NCBI GenBank assembly: GCA_900618795.1
Contig: UYJD01000006.1
Location: 1,534,220 to 1,598,219 of the forward strand
Direction of reading: 5' to 3'
Origin: Cyanodermella asteris
Lineage: Eukaryota > Ascomycota > Lecanoromycetes > Ostropales > Stictidaceae
Length of the DNA stretch: 64,000 nucleotides
Positions 23,639-35,606 of the stretch are shown here, one piece after another. The position numbers were made by a program, and so were the translations under genes. Under the pieces are notes generated by a model that made no database searches, was not told where the DNA came from, and saw nothing but the letters and a program-made list of their open reading frames with translations. Position 1 is the stretch's first letter. Each line of letters opens with the position of its first letter.

Positions 23639-25074
23639 ATGGTATCAGATCGATCGAGATCCTCTTTGCGATCTCTGATAAAGGATTCAGTTTCCAGAAT
23701 CAGCAAGAAGGCGGTATCGGAAAACTCTGAGCGATCACATGTCCCAGATTACGATGCCCGGAAGCTCGCAGCGCGTCAACCTCTTCCTCTGCCGCCACAA
23801 CATCCTTCTCGGGATCCATCCATCAATGGTCTGCCACAGGAAATCGTGGTCATGATCTGTCGACAGCTAGTCAATCGGGACGACTTTTATGGTACCCCAA
23901 TCAACAACTATCGACCAGTCTGGGATCCCAGCAGCTGTCGACGCGACCTCCGAAACGTCCGTTTCCTGAACCGCCAATTTCGAGAAACAGCCAAGCCAAT
24001 ACTGTTCGAATTCATTTCCGTCGGTCCATTGTCATGCTCTGCCCATCGCCTGCCCATCGCCTGCACATGCTGTCTTCAAGTGCATTGGCACCTTTGGTCA
24101 AACACGTTCTGGTGAGATGCTTGCATCAAGATCACGACCGGAGGCTTCATATTTGGCCTAGAATTTGGGCACCGGATGTGAGCCTGGAGCTGTTACCGAA
24201 CATCACGGGCTTGCACATCGGCGCTTGTGGTTTAGATCGTTGCTGGAGAACTCAACATGAGCGGACAATGATTTCTATACTTGAGCGAACCTATTTCAAG
24301 AAGCTTGTAACCCTGACTCTCGGCTATGTGCCGGTCATCGATGGCGTAATCTTGAGATTGTCTGTGCCAGTGTCTCAAGGGTCTCCAAGCGGCCAAGTTT
24401 TGCGAAGGAATCTCTCCAACGTCCACGAGTTCTGTCTGCTCGGGAGTCACTCCAAAATTCCTGCAAAATGGCAAGCATTCGTTTCTGCGATGCCACAAGT
24501 CAGAGTCTTTGAAGGCTTTGAACCCAGGCCTTGCCGCGCTGCGCGGCCGATAAGCAATGTGACGCAGCGCCTAGGCGGTCAGTTGACGACTTTGTGTCTC
24601 CGTGGTCGCTATGTGGAGGTGATTATCCTCATCGAAATCCTCACCAGCTGCGCTCCGGACGTCCAGCGTCTGGAATTCAGGGATCTCTGTGTCATCGAGA
24701 CCGGCTTTTCCATGGCCACATGCTATCGCTTGATCAAATACCGGTTTCATTGTTTGGTTTCTGCGCATCTGGAAACGCATGCACTGCGTCCAAGTCCGGG
24801 AACTCCGAGAGCGCGTCAAGTCATGGTCGCCGCAGGATCCGGAACATCTGTTGGGTTTTGCACAATCCGTGAGATCGATCAGTATCGGCGCTTGTTCGAG
24901 CGGGTTGACAGGAACAGGAGGAAGGTTGGACTGCCTGCTATTTACCATCCCGTGATGACACAGCAGACCTACATAGCCTTCCGAGAGCACCCTATTTCCA
25001 AGTTACGACACCGGAGCGACTTGGTTCCGACTGCTATTACGGCCTTAATATATGAGCGGTTGGTGGAGCTGTGA
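23639..25074 (+). pseudogene. F-box-like protein gene, frameshifted by an 11-bp tandem duplication
   Basis: Member of the fungal F-box-like families in which an N-terminal F-box (INGLPQEIVVMICRQLVNRDD, about residues 60-80) precedes a long variable region. The start ATG at 23639 has a good context (CGCCATGG). The frame runs through LRNVRFLNRQFRETAKPILFEF and then leaves its natural course where GCCCATCGCCT occurs twice in a row (24041-24051 and 24052-24062). Removing one copy makes CSAHRL run straight into HMLSSSALAPLVKHVLVRC, and the frame then stays open to the stop at 25074. The 11-bp slip is therefore the only visible defect; the protein would be about 475 residues. As read, translation stops at 24115. 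It could be a real null allele or a sequencing/assembly error. No intron boundaries fit the site. Confidence 0.75.
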
Positions 25075-25127
25075 CGCCGCCTTCTTGGCCTTGTTTGTAC
25101 TTGTTAGATAGTATACAAAGACAGGTC

Positions 25128-26317
25128 TTATGGCTTTCTGCCTATCCTCCAGCCGACTCTGACCTGTGTCTCGCATTTCTCCTGTGTTGAATTCTTCACA
25201 AGATCATCATCGAACTGAACCTCGCCTTTGGGATAGACCACGATGACGGTCGAGCCACCGTAGTAGAAAGCGCCCAGGCATTGACCACGGCGCATTTGAG
25301 CACCTGGCTGGTCCATGCCCTGCTGATACTTGATACTGCCTACCAGCATCGCTCCAACGGCCACTATGGCGATCTTGCTGCCATTTGACCGCTTAACCGT
25401 CATGACGCTTCGTCTGTTCTCACAGAACACATCGACGATGCCTGGTTCGTTGATGGCTTGTGGCTGTCTTGCGTCAACATACTAGAACTTCTCATATGTG
25501 AATGAGCTCGACTTACGTTCACTGTATAATAATCGCCCTGAATGTCCTTCACGGCCTCGACCGTTCCTGACACCGGCGCATGCCATCTGTGATAGTCCTG
25601 CGGCGCCAATCTCGCAATCGCCATCGCGCCGCCCTCGAACTCTTTCCCCAGAGCTTCGTCCTGGAAAAGTTTCGTCAACCCGAAACCCTCCCCCTTGACC
25701 CAAAACTTGGTTGCGGCATCAATCGTCGGAAAGGTAGCCAGCCTACAATCCGCCGGACTGCTCGTGACCGCATCATCCCCCGGCTCATCCACGGGCCTCG
25801 CATCCTCCCTAATCTCCCTCGCAAAAAACTCGTTAAACGTCCTGTACTTTGTCGGATCCGGCTGCACCATCTCCGCCATACTCGGCCCCAACCCGAAACT
25901 GTCAATGAACGGCTGAATATGATCCACGCTCGCCGGATCATCGTATTGCTGACCCATCTTGATCGACTGCTGCTTCAGCAGGCCCTCGACTTGATGGGAC
26001 TGCAGAGCATATTCCTGAGCGCGCCCGTAGTAGAGCAGGTGCATTCCGACGCGGACGTATATCGACATGGCTTCGAAGGACTTGGTGCCCGTCTTGCGGT
26101 CTATGACGTAGTTGCCCATGTGGAAGCGGTTCTCGAGCGATTCGAGCGTTGCGCTGGATGGGAAGAAGCGCGAGATGAAGCCATGGCTGTGGGACGAGTT
26201 GGAGGGGACGTGGACGTGTTTTTGGGGGTCGGAGGGATCTTGAGCGGCTTGGGTGGTGAGGTGGTCGAGGGCGGCGGCGCTGGCTTGGAGGCCTACGGGT
26301 TGGTTTGCGGCAGCCAT
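25128..26317 (-). CDS. Phosphatidylserine decarboxylase (short, no membrane segment)
   Basis: Converts phosphatidylserine to phosphatidylethanolamine using a self-generated pyruvoyl group. Exon 1 is 26317-25517, the intron 25516-25464 (53 nt, GTAAGT donor, TTGAC near the CAG acceptor), exon 2 25463-25128; 378 aa. Splicing restores the family text YYTVN-PQAINEPGIVDVF. Signature parts are the DYHRWHAPVSGTVEAV segment with the catalytic His, and GGST near residue 333, the usual LGST self-cleavage site where Ser becomes the pyruvoyl group (here Gly replaces Leu). No targeting sequence, transmembrane segment or C2 domain is visible, so this is the short soluble fungal type and not mitochondrial Psd1 or C2-bearing Psd2. 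A secondary-metabolism role is possible in such paralogs but nothing in the neighbourhood shows it. Confidence 0.9.
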
Positions 26318-26751
26318 TGTACACGATGTTGGATGTAAGTGATGCCGTAGTCTCTTTTAGGATTGTTGAAGCACGAGACTTTTGAGAATGAAGGTTGCCA
26401 AGGGATCTATATGTATTAGTTTAGTGTAGATGCTGAGGCACGGGGCCGCCAGCACTCAATCAGGATCTGGCCCCGCAGGATTCAATGTGATACGTCATCT
26501 AAAACACCCGCCTGTGGAGTCCAATGTGGCACCCCTCGTGTCATCTGTAGGCCGAGACGAACGATGTACCGCTCGAAGCATCGCTGTTGCGGATGATCGA
26601 GCGTTATGACCTTTGAGCCGTTTTGCTAAGAATTCGGCAGGGTATATACGGAGTGAGCTGTTGGATGAGAGTTACGCAGCCCGCTGGATCACAGAGTCAG
26701 CTCAATTTGTATGTATTGGACCCATCAAATATCATTTGGGAATTAGCTCTT
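26318..26751. other. Intergenic, promoter of the decarboxylase gene
   Basis: 434 nt between two minus-strand genes. It should hold the decarboxylase promoter and the 3' end of the cupin transcript. No specific sites were identified. Confidence 0.5.
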
Positions 26752-27315
26752 CTACTCAAAATTCCTCATGTCCTTGCCCGGATTCTTCGTTGCATCGTTC
26801 CAATCGTGATCCTTCCCTGTCTGTATAGTCGCATACTGCAACATCGCTCGCTGAGCAATGGCCGGCGTAATCTTCCCACTCACGCCCTTCTGTGCCATCT
26901 CAGCCATCAACCGGAAATAGTTCACGTAGTATGCGGGCGTGAAGGTGTTCAGCATCTCAACCGGCTCGTCCGTCTCGTTGCCGAAAGTATGCGGACTGCA
27001 AGGCGGCACGACCATGTAGTCACCCATTTTGGCTGTAATCTTCGCCTGTCTCGAGTAGAATGTAGCGGTCCCCTTTGTGACGAAGAAAGTTTCATCATGC
27101 ATCTGATGCCAGTGCTGTGCAGGGCCTGGGGTGTTTGGAGGTACGAAAATCTTGACGGTGCCGATGCGGTTGTCTGTGTTGCGGCCGTCTTCGAGGACTT
27201 CGAGCTTGAGGGGCCCAATCATGATGATTTCGTTTGCCGAGTCTGCATTTTGGACGTGGATGACGTTCTCAGTTGGTCCGTCAGATTTTGTCGGACCTTG
27301 AATGAGGGGTGCCAT
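26752..27315 (-). CDS. Cupin-domain protein
   Basis: 187 residues, single exon, starting MAPLIQGPTKSDGP at an AAGAAGAATGG context; an in-frame ATG 48 nt upstream is less likely. One cupin-2 barrel is visible. Motif 1 is QHWHQMHDETFFVTKGTATFY, with the His-X-His and Glu metal ligands. Motif 2 is GDYMVVPPCSPHTFGN, with the final His. A helical extension follows (YYVNYFRLMAEMAQKG). Such proteins often bind a metal ion and act as dioxygenases, isomerases or sugar-binding sensors; the substrate cannot be told here. No secretion signal. Confidence 0.9.
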   Translation of the reverse strand: MAPLIQGPTKSDGPTENVIHVQNADSANEIIMIGPLKLEVLEDGRNTDNRIGTVKIFVPPNTPGPAQHWHQMHDETFFVTKGTATFYSRQAKITAKMGDYMVVPPCSPHTFGNETDEPVEMLNTFTPAYYVNYFRLMAEMAQKGVSGKITPAIAQRAMLQYATIQTGKDHDWNDATKNPGKDMRNFE

Positions 27316-30300
27316 TCTTCTTTGCGAGGTATGATTTGCGCTACGCGTGGGAACAGGTGACAACAGTCAGAACCACTGAGTTGGAAAGCCTTCACAGATT
27401 GTGTAGAGACAATGTTTAAGAAAGGAAGATATGGGCGAAGATGCCAACGGTATCTATCATTTGTATAATCGACGGCTCTCAGATCTCGCTCCACGTTGCG
27501 ATTCGAATTTAACGTTCAACGATATCAGAATGCCCATACCGTATCGATTGCGACAGTTGCGAAGTTGCGAGCCAGCATTTGCAAGCTTGCTTACAGTATC
27601 TTTCGCGTTTCGGACCATCTTTGAGGCCCTCAGACCGAGCAGTCCGGTCTCGCCTTCATCCTTCCTCCGGCTTCCTGAGGCGTAGCTGGCGGACAATCCT
27701 CGCTAATCGCTCCACAAGAACGAACTGAGCCATAGACATCGTGCCCCTCAGTTGAGGGCCGGCGGCTTGGTACCGAAGGTCCCCAGCCGGGAAGCGGAAC
27801 GCTCACGAACCGAGAGGATTCCCCAGTCTGCTTCGCAAGAGTTTCATCGATGTCGTCGTCCCTCGTTCGGCGCCTGAGACTCCGTCCCCCGAAGAGTCAC
27901 GTGAGCATTGTATCTGGCAAACGTTCGACCACGACATGTTTTCCTGGTGACCGCTACCCTCGACTTTTGCGACTCTTCTCGAGCTCAGTTGTTGCGAATT
28001 TGATGAATGTTGTCAGAGTATGTCCGGGAAATCGATTGTCGCCTCCGTTCTTACCACCCATGTCAACGTGGCAGAATGCGCCCGCTCGCTAGGACCACGC
28101 GTTCACCGGGAGGAAGCATGCGACAACTTCCCAGCACTTCTTCGGGCCAGCATGGCAATTGTCGATATTTGGGAATTGAACAGTCAAAATTCTTGCCAGG
28201 CAAATTGTGACTGACGCGCAAATCTAGTCTACCAGGATTCGATGCATGGAGCGTTTCGCAACGCGTCTCCAGGCAAACCCAATCTGCGTACCGGCCATGC
28301 TTGTCTGATGGCCGTTGATGCGTTCTGCTCTTGTGCACTCTCGTGAAACACATGCATTTCCCATCTAAGCAGCCTGGCTTTGTACGTTAGTCCGGAACTT
28401 GCCCGTGTCCCGAGCCAAATTTGCTAGCACAGGGCGAGCGCGGATCAAGCCCTGTCTTGCGTGCTGGCCCGCGCCCTGCTAATCCTTCTGTTCTTTTCGA
28501 ATTTTGTCGTTTTGGCGCGGTTGGCGTCGAAAGGACCTATCGAGCCATGCGGTTGTTGAGATGCAAGATATAGGGTCTGCATCGCCTTGAGTTGTCAAGG
28601 TGAGAATGTGCATGTACCCTGCTCTGGCATAAAATCTCGATTTGACGAACCAGGATCGCGACCGAGCAAGTCCGTCTCGGCTGAATCTGGCGTTTTCGAT
28701 CAAAAAGATCTTGTCGGGTCTCGGTCAGCACCTGCACCTCACTTGTCCAGGTTGTCTTTGTTCCTGTTACCCTGCTATCTGCAATAGCTTCCATCTTCGT
28801 GGACGATGTGTCGATTTAGCTGCAGAGACTGTGATCTATGATAAGCAATTCATCTTTCACCAGTGTGTTGGAAGAAATTGAAGCAGCCATTCATTCAGGA
28901 CGGCTGCGTCCGGATTCAACCTTTGGCTGCATGGCCTTGCACGCCACGTCACACAGCCGAGTCCATTCAATTTGGCCACTCTATTCTCGAAATGTAACGA
29001 AACCTGGGGCTGTGACTGGGGTGCGTGCAGCAAAAGTTTCTCGCACGAGGCTTCAGACGATGACGGCGGGCTGCGCGTTCGTGCTGCATCATGAGCCCGT
29101 CGGGTTTATGGTTATGCACATCTTTTCAGGTATGGTTTAGCATCCTGAATTCTCAGTGACAAGTGTTTCTCCTGCAGCCTGGTGACTCGACGCCTGGTGT
29201 GGTGAGCCGTCTCCTTGAAGCCTTATTTGCACCCAGCGGAGGTATATACCCAGACTCTGGTAAGGCTATCTCAAAAAAGGAAGGTGGACAATCTTTTCAT
29301 CACAGTCACCTGGAATTCGGCGAAGCCGGCATATGCCATCAGGGTGTTTACCGTAGGCAGTCACGTCTCATTCCACTCGCTTTCGAACGGCCATGCAACC
29401 TTTTCAGGCCCATGCAGCCTCCTGCCGTGTGCCGTCTCGCGACCATCTATTAAATGAACTTCTAGAGTACCCGGGTACCTGGGAAGGACCCACAGGCATC
29501 GTCTTCTTGCAAGTACCAAACGAGCGGGTCGACTAGGGATTACTAGTTGGACCATAGGCGGGCAATCGAAGGTGTTAAACCAGGGACGCCCGTGTAACCA
29601 GGCCAGCGGAAGCGCCCTTCCGGACAGGGAGCGCAGTCTTTGGAATCGATCCTAAATTCGCTTCCCATGCTGCTGGACCTGATGATTGGGCCCGCAGCAC
29701 GTTTTGCAGCGGGCTCGGATGTGGGCTCACATCGAAGGATTGTTTGCAAAGGGAGCCGCCTGGAGCCACGGCCCATTCATGGGGCAGCACCATGACAAAT
29801 CTCGCCGCTAACATCCTTGCTAAACTCCCGCGCTTCGGATCCAGGATGGAAGGAATTCGGCAACCGCTCCAAACTTGACCACTTATCCAAGAGGCATCAA
29901 GCGGCTGATCCTTTCCTGACTTTGACGGCGCAATGAGGCACTGTCGATCCCTTGAGCCCCAGGCGCGCCTGATGTCCAAGAGGGCGATGCCTAGTCACCA
30001 GATCTGGTATTGAGTGGTCGCCGAAGGACGGCAAATGTGTGCTGATCTGGAAATAACATGGCAGTGCCGTCGCCTCAAAGATTGGTTACGCATGCCAGAT
30101 CTCCATGACGTCGAAACTTAAAATCCCGATGAGCCTAGACGGGCCGTCAGCAAATCAATGAGGTTTCCTCCCTTCGCACCGGCTAAGATATCCGCGTCGA
30201 CTTATGGCTGGCCTGCACAACGCGATCTCGTGGTTGTAGGCTGTCGTCCGAGCTGTACCTTTTCCACGAATCTCGTCAAAACATCGGACGACTGTTGTGC

Positions 30301-31185
30301 CACCTGGATCGAGGGGACGGTTGACGAATTCCAGAAGCGTTGTCCGTCCTGCACCAGGCTCGAAGGGAGCCGCATGACGGTTTAGGATACTCGCTGGACA
30401 GATGACACTTGACGCCCAACGTCCCTGCTGATCTACCTACCTGGTCAGCGCTGTAACAACGCCTAGTCCCAGTCCGGACAGCGAGCCTCCGTGTGTCTCA
30501 CAGAAAATACTCCTATCGACATCCCTGCTGTTTATCTGCGGACCATACCATCGAGGTTCGAGCAAGCGAGGGACCCAGGACCACGCTCCAGTGCACCGAC
30601 GACACTCCTCTTATTGTACCATGTTACTAGCGCGCGGACTAAATCTTGGAAATACAGCCTCACCTGCACCCTGCGTACGGCTGCGTATGATCTCCTAGGA
30701 TTCGAGGCTGCTGCCCAGTCGTCCAGAATTTGCGAGCATGGGTGTGTCTATGTCCGTCAGACATTCGGCACAACGCTCCCTACCTTCTTCAACGATGGCT
30801 TTTGCTCTAACGGTGCCGCTAACTCACAGTCTCCCCGGCGAGCCACGCTGCTGAGGCAAAGCTCGGTGCACCTAAGGACAAGCAATAATACATTGCATTT
30901 GCGCATGAGACCCTGGACCATCTTGCACCGTTCATATTTCAAGGTATTCGAGTACTTCGAAAGGCCCAAGGCTTTATAGCGTGAGACACTCGACACAATC
31001 AGATCCTGCTGTTATATCCACTCGACGATGTCAGTATTCGAACCTTGAAACTTTGGCCTCCGCTTCTCCCATAGCATCGACTACCGCGTTTGAATTTTGC
31101 AGCCATCGATGTGACTATCTTACACTGTCAGCATTCCTGTTTGACATACCTTGATGATCAATATAGCTTGCAACGATCGACCCAC
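27316..31185. other. Long gene-poor stretch
   Basis: 3.9 kb with no open frame of recognisable family on either strand. A small perfect hairpin (CCCTCA-GT-TGAGGG) is at about 27747 and an imperfect inverted repeat at about 28427-28476. The last several hundred bases should include the promoter of the Zn2Cys6 gene. I found no transposase, terminal repeat or RNA gene. Confidence 0.45.
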
Positions 31186-34100
31186 ATGAATTCTGTCGGC
31201 TCTTCAGTCTCGTCGGTGGACAACTCAACCAAGAATATGAAGCTCTACTCAGACAAAGAGTACCGCACTTCTGAAGGCAAGGAGAAGTCAAAAAGACCGC
31301 AACTTTCTTGCCGGAACTGCAGACAGCGAAAAGTGAAGGTAAGGATGTCAACGTTTTTCCCTCATCAACACTGACTCTTGGGCCAGTGCGATCGAATTCA
31401 GCCCTGTACAGCCTGTTCATTGCACCAAAGTGCCGAGGAATGTACCTATGATCTCAGCGAGCAGGAGCGACAACCTATTCCGCAAGCCGAAGCCCTACGG
31501 GCAAAAGACAAAGAAATAGATCGTCTCAAGAATGAGCTCGCTTCTCGTCCACAAGTTCATTACCTGCCGGAGGCTGGCATCCCAGGGCCCAAGCAACGAC
31601 GATCGCCGCACGAACACACCTTACGAGCCTTGGCGACTTCCCATATCCAGCCGTATGATGGCGTATATGATGATCCAGACATGGTGATGTCCAGGTCAAT
31701 CAGTGTGACCCAGGAGGTATGTCACCCGTCGTCGGTTTGGCAACCTTCACTGACGCTTCAGCTTGCTGACATGTCCCTCCGACAAAAGACCAATGCCGGT
31801 CGCTTTCAAGATTATTCCGGCTATCGACTCCGTATCTCCACAGCCAATCCCTATCCTTTTCCCACGCTTTGGGCCGCCGATGAGGGTATAGCGGCTTTAT
31901 ACAAACACCTACCGCCAAAGCACGACCTACTTGCTTACCTTGATGCTTTCGAAAGACGAGCGGTCGGGACTGCATTCCCATATGTCCCCAAATACTGCTC
32001 AAGAAGGAATGTCGAGAAATTTGTTTTGCAGTTGGAACAAAACGCCGAGTCAAGGCCTGACGTTCTGGCACTGCTGTTCACAGCCATGGCGCAAGGTGTT
32101 TTCTACGGAGCGTTTGATCGACTAGACGGTAAGCCTTCGCAAGCGGCAATGATACAGGAGATTGGCAAAAGCAACTTTTTCAGTAAGTGTCTGCTGATGA
32201 AGAGCGATTGGCCGTGCGGGGTTCGGGTGCTAATCTTGATCAGTGGCCATTGCCTTTCAAGCGCTCAGGATATCTGCCTTTCTCAGCAGGCCCAGTCTTT
32301 GCACAATCGAGACTCTCACTATGCTTTCTCAGTGTCTTTGTGACACGGGTAGGTTTGTCGATGCTTGGGTTCTGATTGGAACGACCGTAAGGCTTGCTGT
32401 CCTTGCAAAATGTGAGCATCTTGGCTACAGTAGCTCGAACAAATTCTGACATAGATTAGTTCACCGCAACCCAATATCAGCAGATATGGAGGCAAACCAA
32501 GAAGAACAGTCCCACAAGGCAGCGCTTTGGTGGTGGTTACTATCTCTCGACGCCACATCATCTATGATTTGTGGCCGGCCCCTCGGTGCGTCCACGGCAG
32601 GAGATTGTCACCCTGCCGACATCACCGCCGAACACTCACCGCCGAACGCCCTTGCAGGTATTCGCCATCAAGTGACCGTTCTGTGTCGGACCGTTCTTGA
32701 ACAGCGCAGGTTCAGTGGCGGGTTGATCAACTCTATGACCGAGCAGTTATTTGGAGTCCTTCACGCGTCTACGCCCTTTTTCCCGCTCAACTTCGACTGG
32801 GTAGAGCCCACAGCACCTTTACCTCCTTGGCCCATGGACGGGCAACTTGCATCGCTGCACATTATGGTGCACACTTTGATCATTCTGGTGAACCAACAAC
32901 GGCAAGCACCGAGACACGATCTCTCCGACCCGGACATCTCGATGAGCTACAACACCGTCCTCGAGTCTGCTCGCACAATCCTGCGTATCTTCAGATTCAT
33001 CAAACAGTGGATCCCTCCAACTCTGCAAAACTGGACCCTTTGCCAGGCAGCGTTCAACGCAGCGATTCTCTTGACACGAGGCTTGGCGATTCATTTCGAC
33101 CCTATGGATGCCGAACTTGTTGGAGAAGCACACAATAGCTTCCAGGCGCTTCAACAGACCGGAGTGCATAATCTCGCCGCTTCCGCTGCAACCCGGATCA
33201 ACCACCTGTTTCGTGATGTCAGAGAAGGCAAATGCCTCCCCGGCGAGGTACTCTGCAAGGATGGCATGGCCTTGATTGAAGGGTCCGATTTACAGGATAC
33301 GATGTTGACAGGCTACGAGTTTGCCTCGGGCGATTCCGATATGAGCTCGCCCCACGAAGAAAGATCTTCACCACTAGCACAGCAGACCATGCAAAACAAT
33401 GCCCCTCCACAGCACCACCAGCATACACAGCAGCAGAATCAACAGCCACCAGCGCGAGACAAAACGATCAAGAAGGCGCGGCCAAGTCAGCCCACGCCAT
33501 CAGTCCCAAGCGTCCGGACGACCAGTAAGCGCGCTCCCAGGAAGGACAAAGAAACCTCCTCCAAAGCGCGCCCCTCGCATGGATGGCCCACGAGCGACTC
33601 ACATGCATCCAGCCAGAGCAACCGACAGTGGTCCGTCAGCAAGAAACAGCACCATTCCCAAGCCTCCTCACGCCTGGCCCAGACGTCACAAAAGGCGAGA
33701 TCGCGTGGTACCGGCGCCGCTGCGTCGCAGTACATTTCCAGCCACGCCTCGCAGTACCTGCCCAACGATATGTTGAACTCGTTTCCGAATCCGCCATCGA
33801 ACTCGATGTCTACGGATGCGGAGAGTGGGTGGGAGGAGCTTGCGAGCCAGATGATGGCTGGCGGAAACCAGTCTGGACAGATGCAGATGCACGGCAATGT
33901 GCCTGTGACGATGGTCTCGCAGACCGGCCATCCAACCACCGCGGCCGTTGTACAATCTGACAAGCAGCAACGGCAACAGCAAGCGCAACCGCAGCAAAGC
34001 GTCGGTCAGCAGGCGTCGCAGCAGCAGCATCAGCAACCATCCCAGGCGGTGCAACAACGACAACAACAACAACAACAACAGCAGCAGCAGGCGGCCACCA

Positions 34101-34339
34101 TTGCCGCCCAGCACGTCTTCACGCCGAACAGTCACACGTACTCGCAGCCGCAGAGCCCGGCGCTCTGGGGCTTCGCCTTTCCGTTGACGGAGGGGCTGGG
34201 CCAAGTACAGGACGAGTCGAGCGCGCAGGGAGTGACCCAGGAGCAGCAGATTCTATTTCCGGGCGGTGTCACGGATCCGCGATACTTCTGGGACCTGAAC
34301 GATGATACGGCGGGGACACAATACTTTTGGGGTGGCTAA
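31186..34339 (+). CDS. Zn2Cys6 fungal transcription factor with poly-Gln tail
   Basis: Five exons: 31186-31338, 31387-31716, 31762-32182, 32244-32411 and 32460-34339; 983 aa. The introns are 48, 45, 61 and 48 nt, with branch sites such as CTGAC and GCTAAT. Intron 1 splits the DNA-binding cluster: ...CRNCRQRKVK joins CDRIQPCTACSLHQSAEEC, giving C42-X2-C45-X6-C52-X5-C58-X2-C61-X8-C70. A coiled coil for dimerisation follows (EALRAKDKEIDRLKNELA). The middle part has the fungal regulatory-domain pattern, including MLSQCLCDTGRFVDAWVLIG and LAVLAKFHRNP, then KAALWWWLLSLDATSSMICGRP. The last 300 residues are Gln/Ser/Pro-rich with (CAA/CAG)n at about 34045-34090. Intron 2 is 45 nt without a stop, so its retention would only add 15 residues. 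The target genes are unknown. Confidence 0.92.
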
Positions 34340-35606
34340 GCGTGGCGAGCGAACGGGAGTGGAACGCGGTGAGGTACGAGAGAGGTACAAGACGGGTACA
34401 AACGAAGACGAGCATAATTTGGGCATGGTGGCGGGCGGTTTGTTTGGCGCATGGGGATACGAAGGGGATATTTGGATTGGTTGGCATGCATTGAAAGTTG
34501 ATTGATGACGAATTTTCTTGGCTCGTTGGCATTGTATCATTGAAGAAGCATTACTATACCCCGGGAGTGGCGCCCTGTGCTTTGCTGATAGAACGTCATG
34601 AATGAAAGCTGAGCAATCGGCAAGTGCTCGAGAACCTGGAAGTGCAAATATGATGATGTGACTGCTGTCCAACGAAATGATGGTGACTTGGCATTTGCTC
34701 GTGGGGACTGATGGTCACGAGTACACAAGCCTCAATCTCCCATCGCTCGGTGCGCAAGGCGGTACCGCATGAGATACTTGGAATGAACAACCATGATACA
34801 CGGGTAACGTCGCGCAAAGTCATCTGATCATGCCACAGGAGGATCGATACAGTATGAATTCGTCTGATCTTTCTGAAGATGCGGCTACAGAATGCCGGAG
34901 CACTACACCGACTGAAAGCAGAAGCCAACTAACGCCAGTGCCACCGTTGTCATGATCTATGATGCTCCTGCTCCAAATGCAACTTTGCCCGAGGCTCGAT
35001 TGTAAACGGCAATATCGTGCGAGAACCCAATTCTATAATACAAGAAGAAGAAAGATCTAGGGAACAAGGGGACCGCCCTGCTCCCGAGATCTTTGTGTTG
35101 TACATCCGCTTACTCCCTGTCTAGCGCGTCAGCGAAAAAGTCGTCCGATGTTTGTGTTGTTACACAATGTCTCATCGAGATCGATGGAACGTAATGCCCC
35201 AGTATCGGACCACGATCTCGTACGAAGCAAGGATTGGACACGCGTCCCCCATCAAGTGCGTTCGAAACGAAGGCGTATCTCAATCAAATCACGCAGCGGT
35301 AAATTTAGGGTGGAACGAGCTTGCCCTGCATGGCATCTCTCGCCCAGGCGCCGATATGCATGCACGTTGCGCTCATGGTTTTATGGGCTGCTTGCCGCTA
35401 AGATTGGTCGGATATGCTCGGCCAAGGGCTGGCAGATGCTTCGCTGACAGTGTTTGTTGTCGATCGCCATAGCGAAAGCAGAGATCTTGGACAGCGATCG
35501 AAAGCAGTACATGATGATACGGCCATGAGTATCCGAACAACAGCATCTGAGGGCTGGCGGAACAAGGGCAGTGTAAGGGAGCGCAATGAGAAATGCGTGA
35601 ACGTAC
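34340..35606. other. Intergenic plus the unresolved 3' end of tom6
   Basis: The first part is the 3' flank of the Zn2Cys6 gene. On the minus strand the terminal exon of the tom6-like gene should lie between about 35606 and 35370. Elsewhere nothing is seen. Confidence 0.4.

Noticed and set aside
20186-31185. Transposon or virus-like element in the gene-poor block
   Set aside because: No terminal repeats, transposase, reverse transcriptase, integrase or capsid motifs were seen on either strand.
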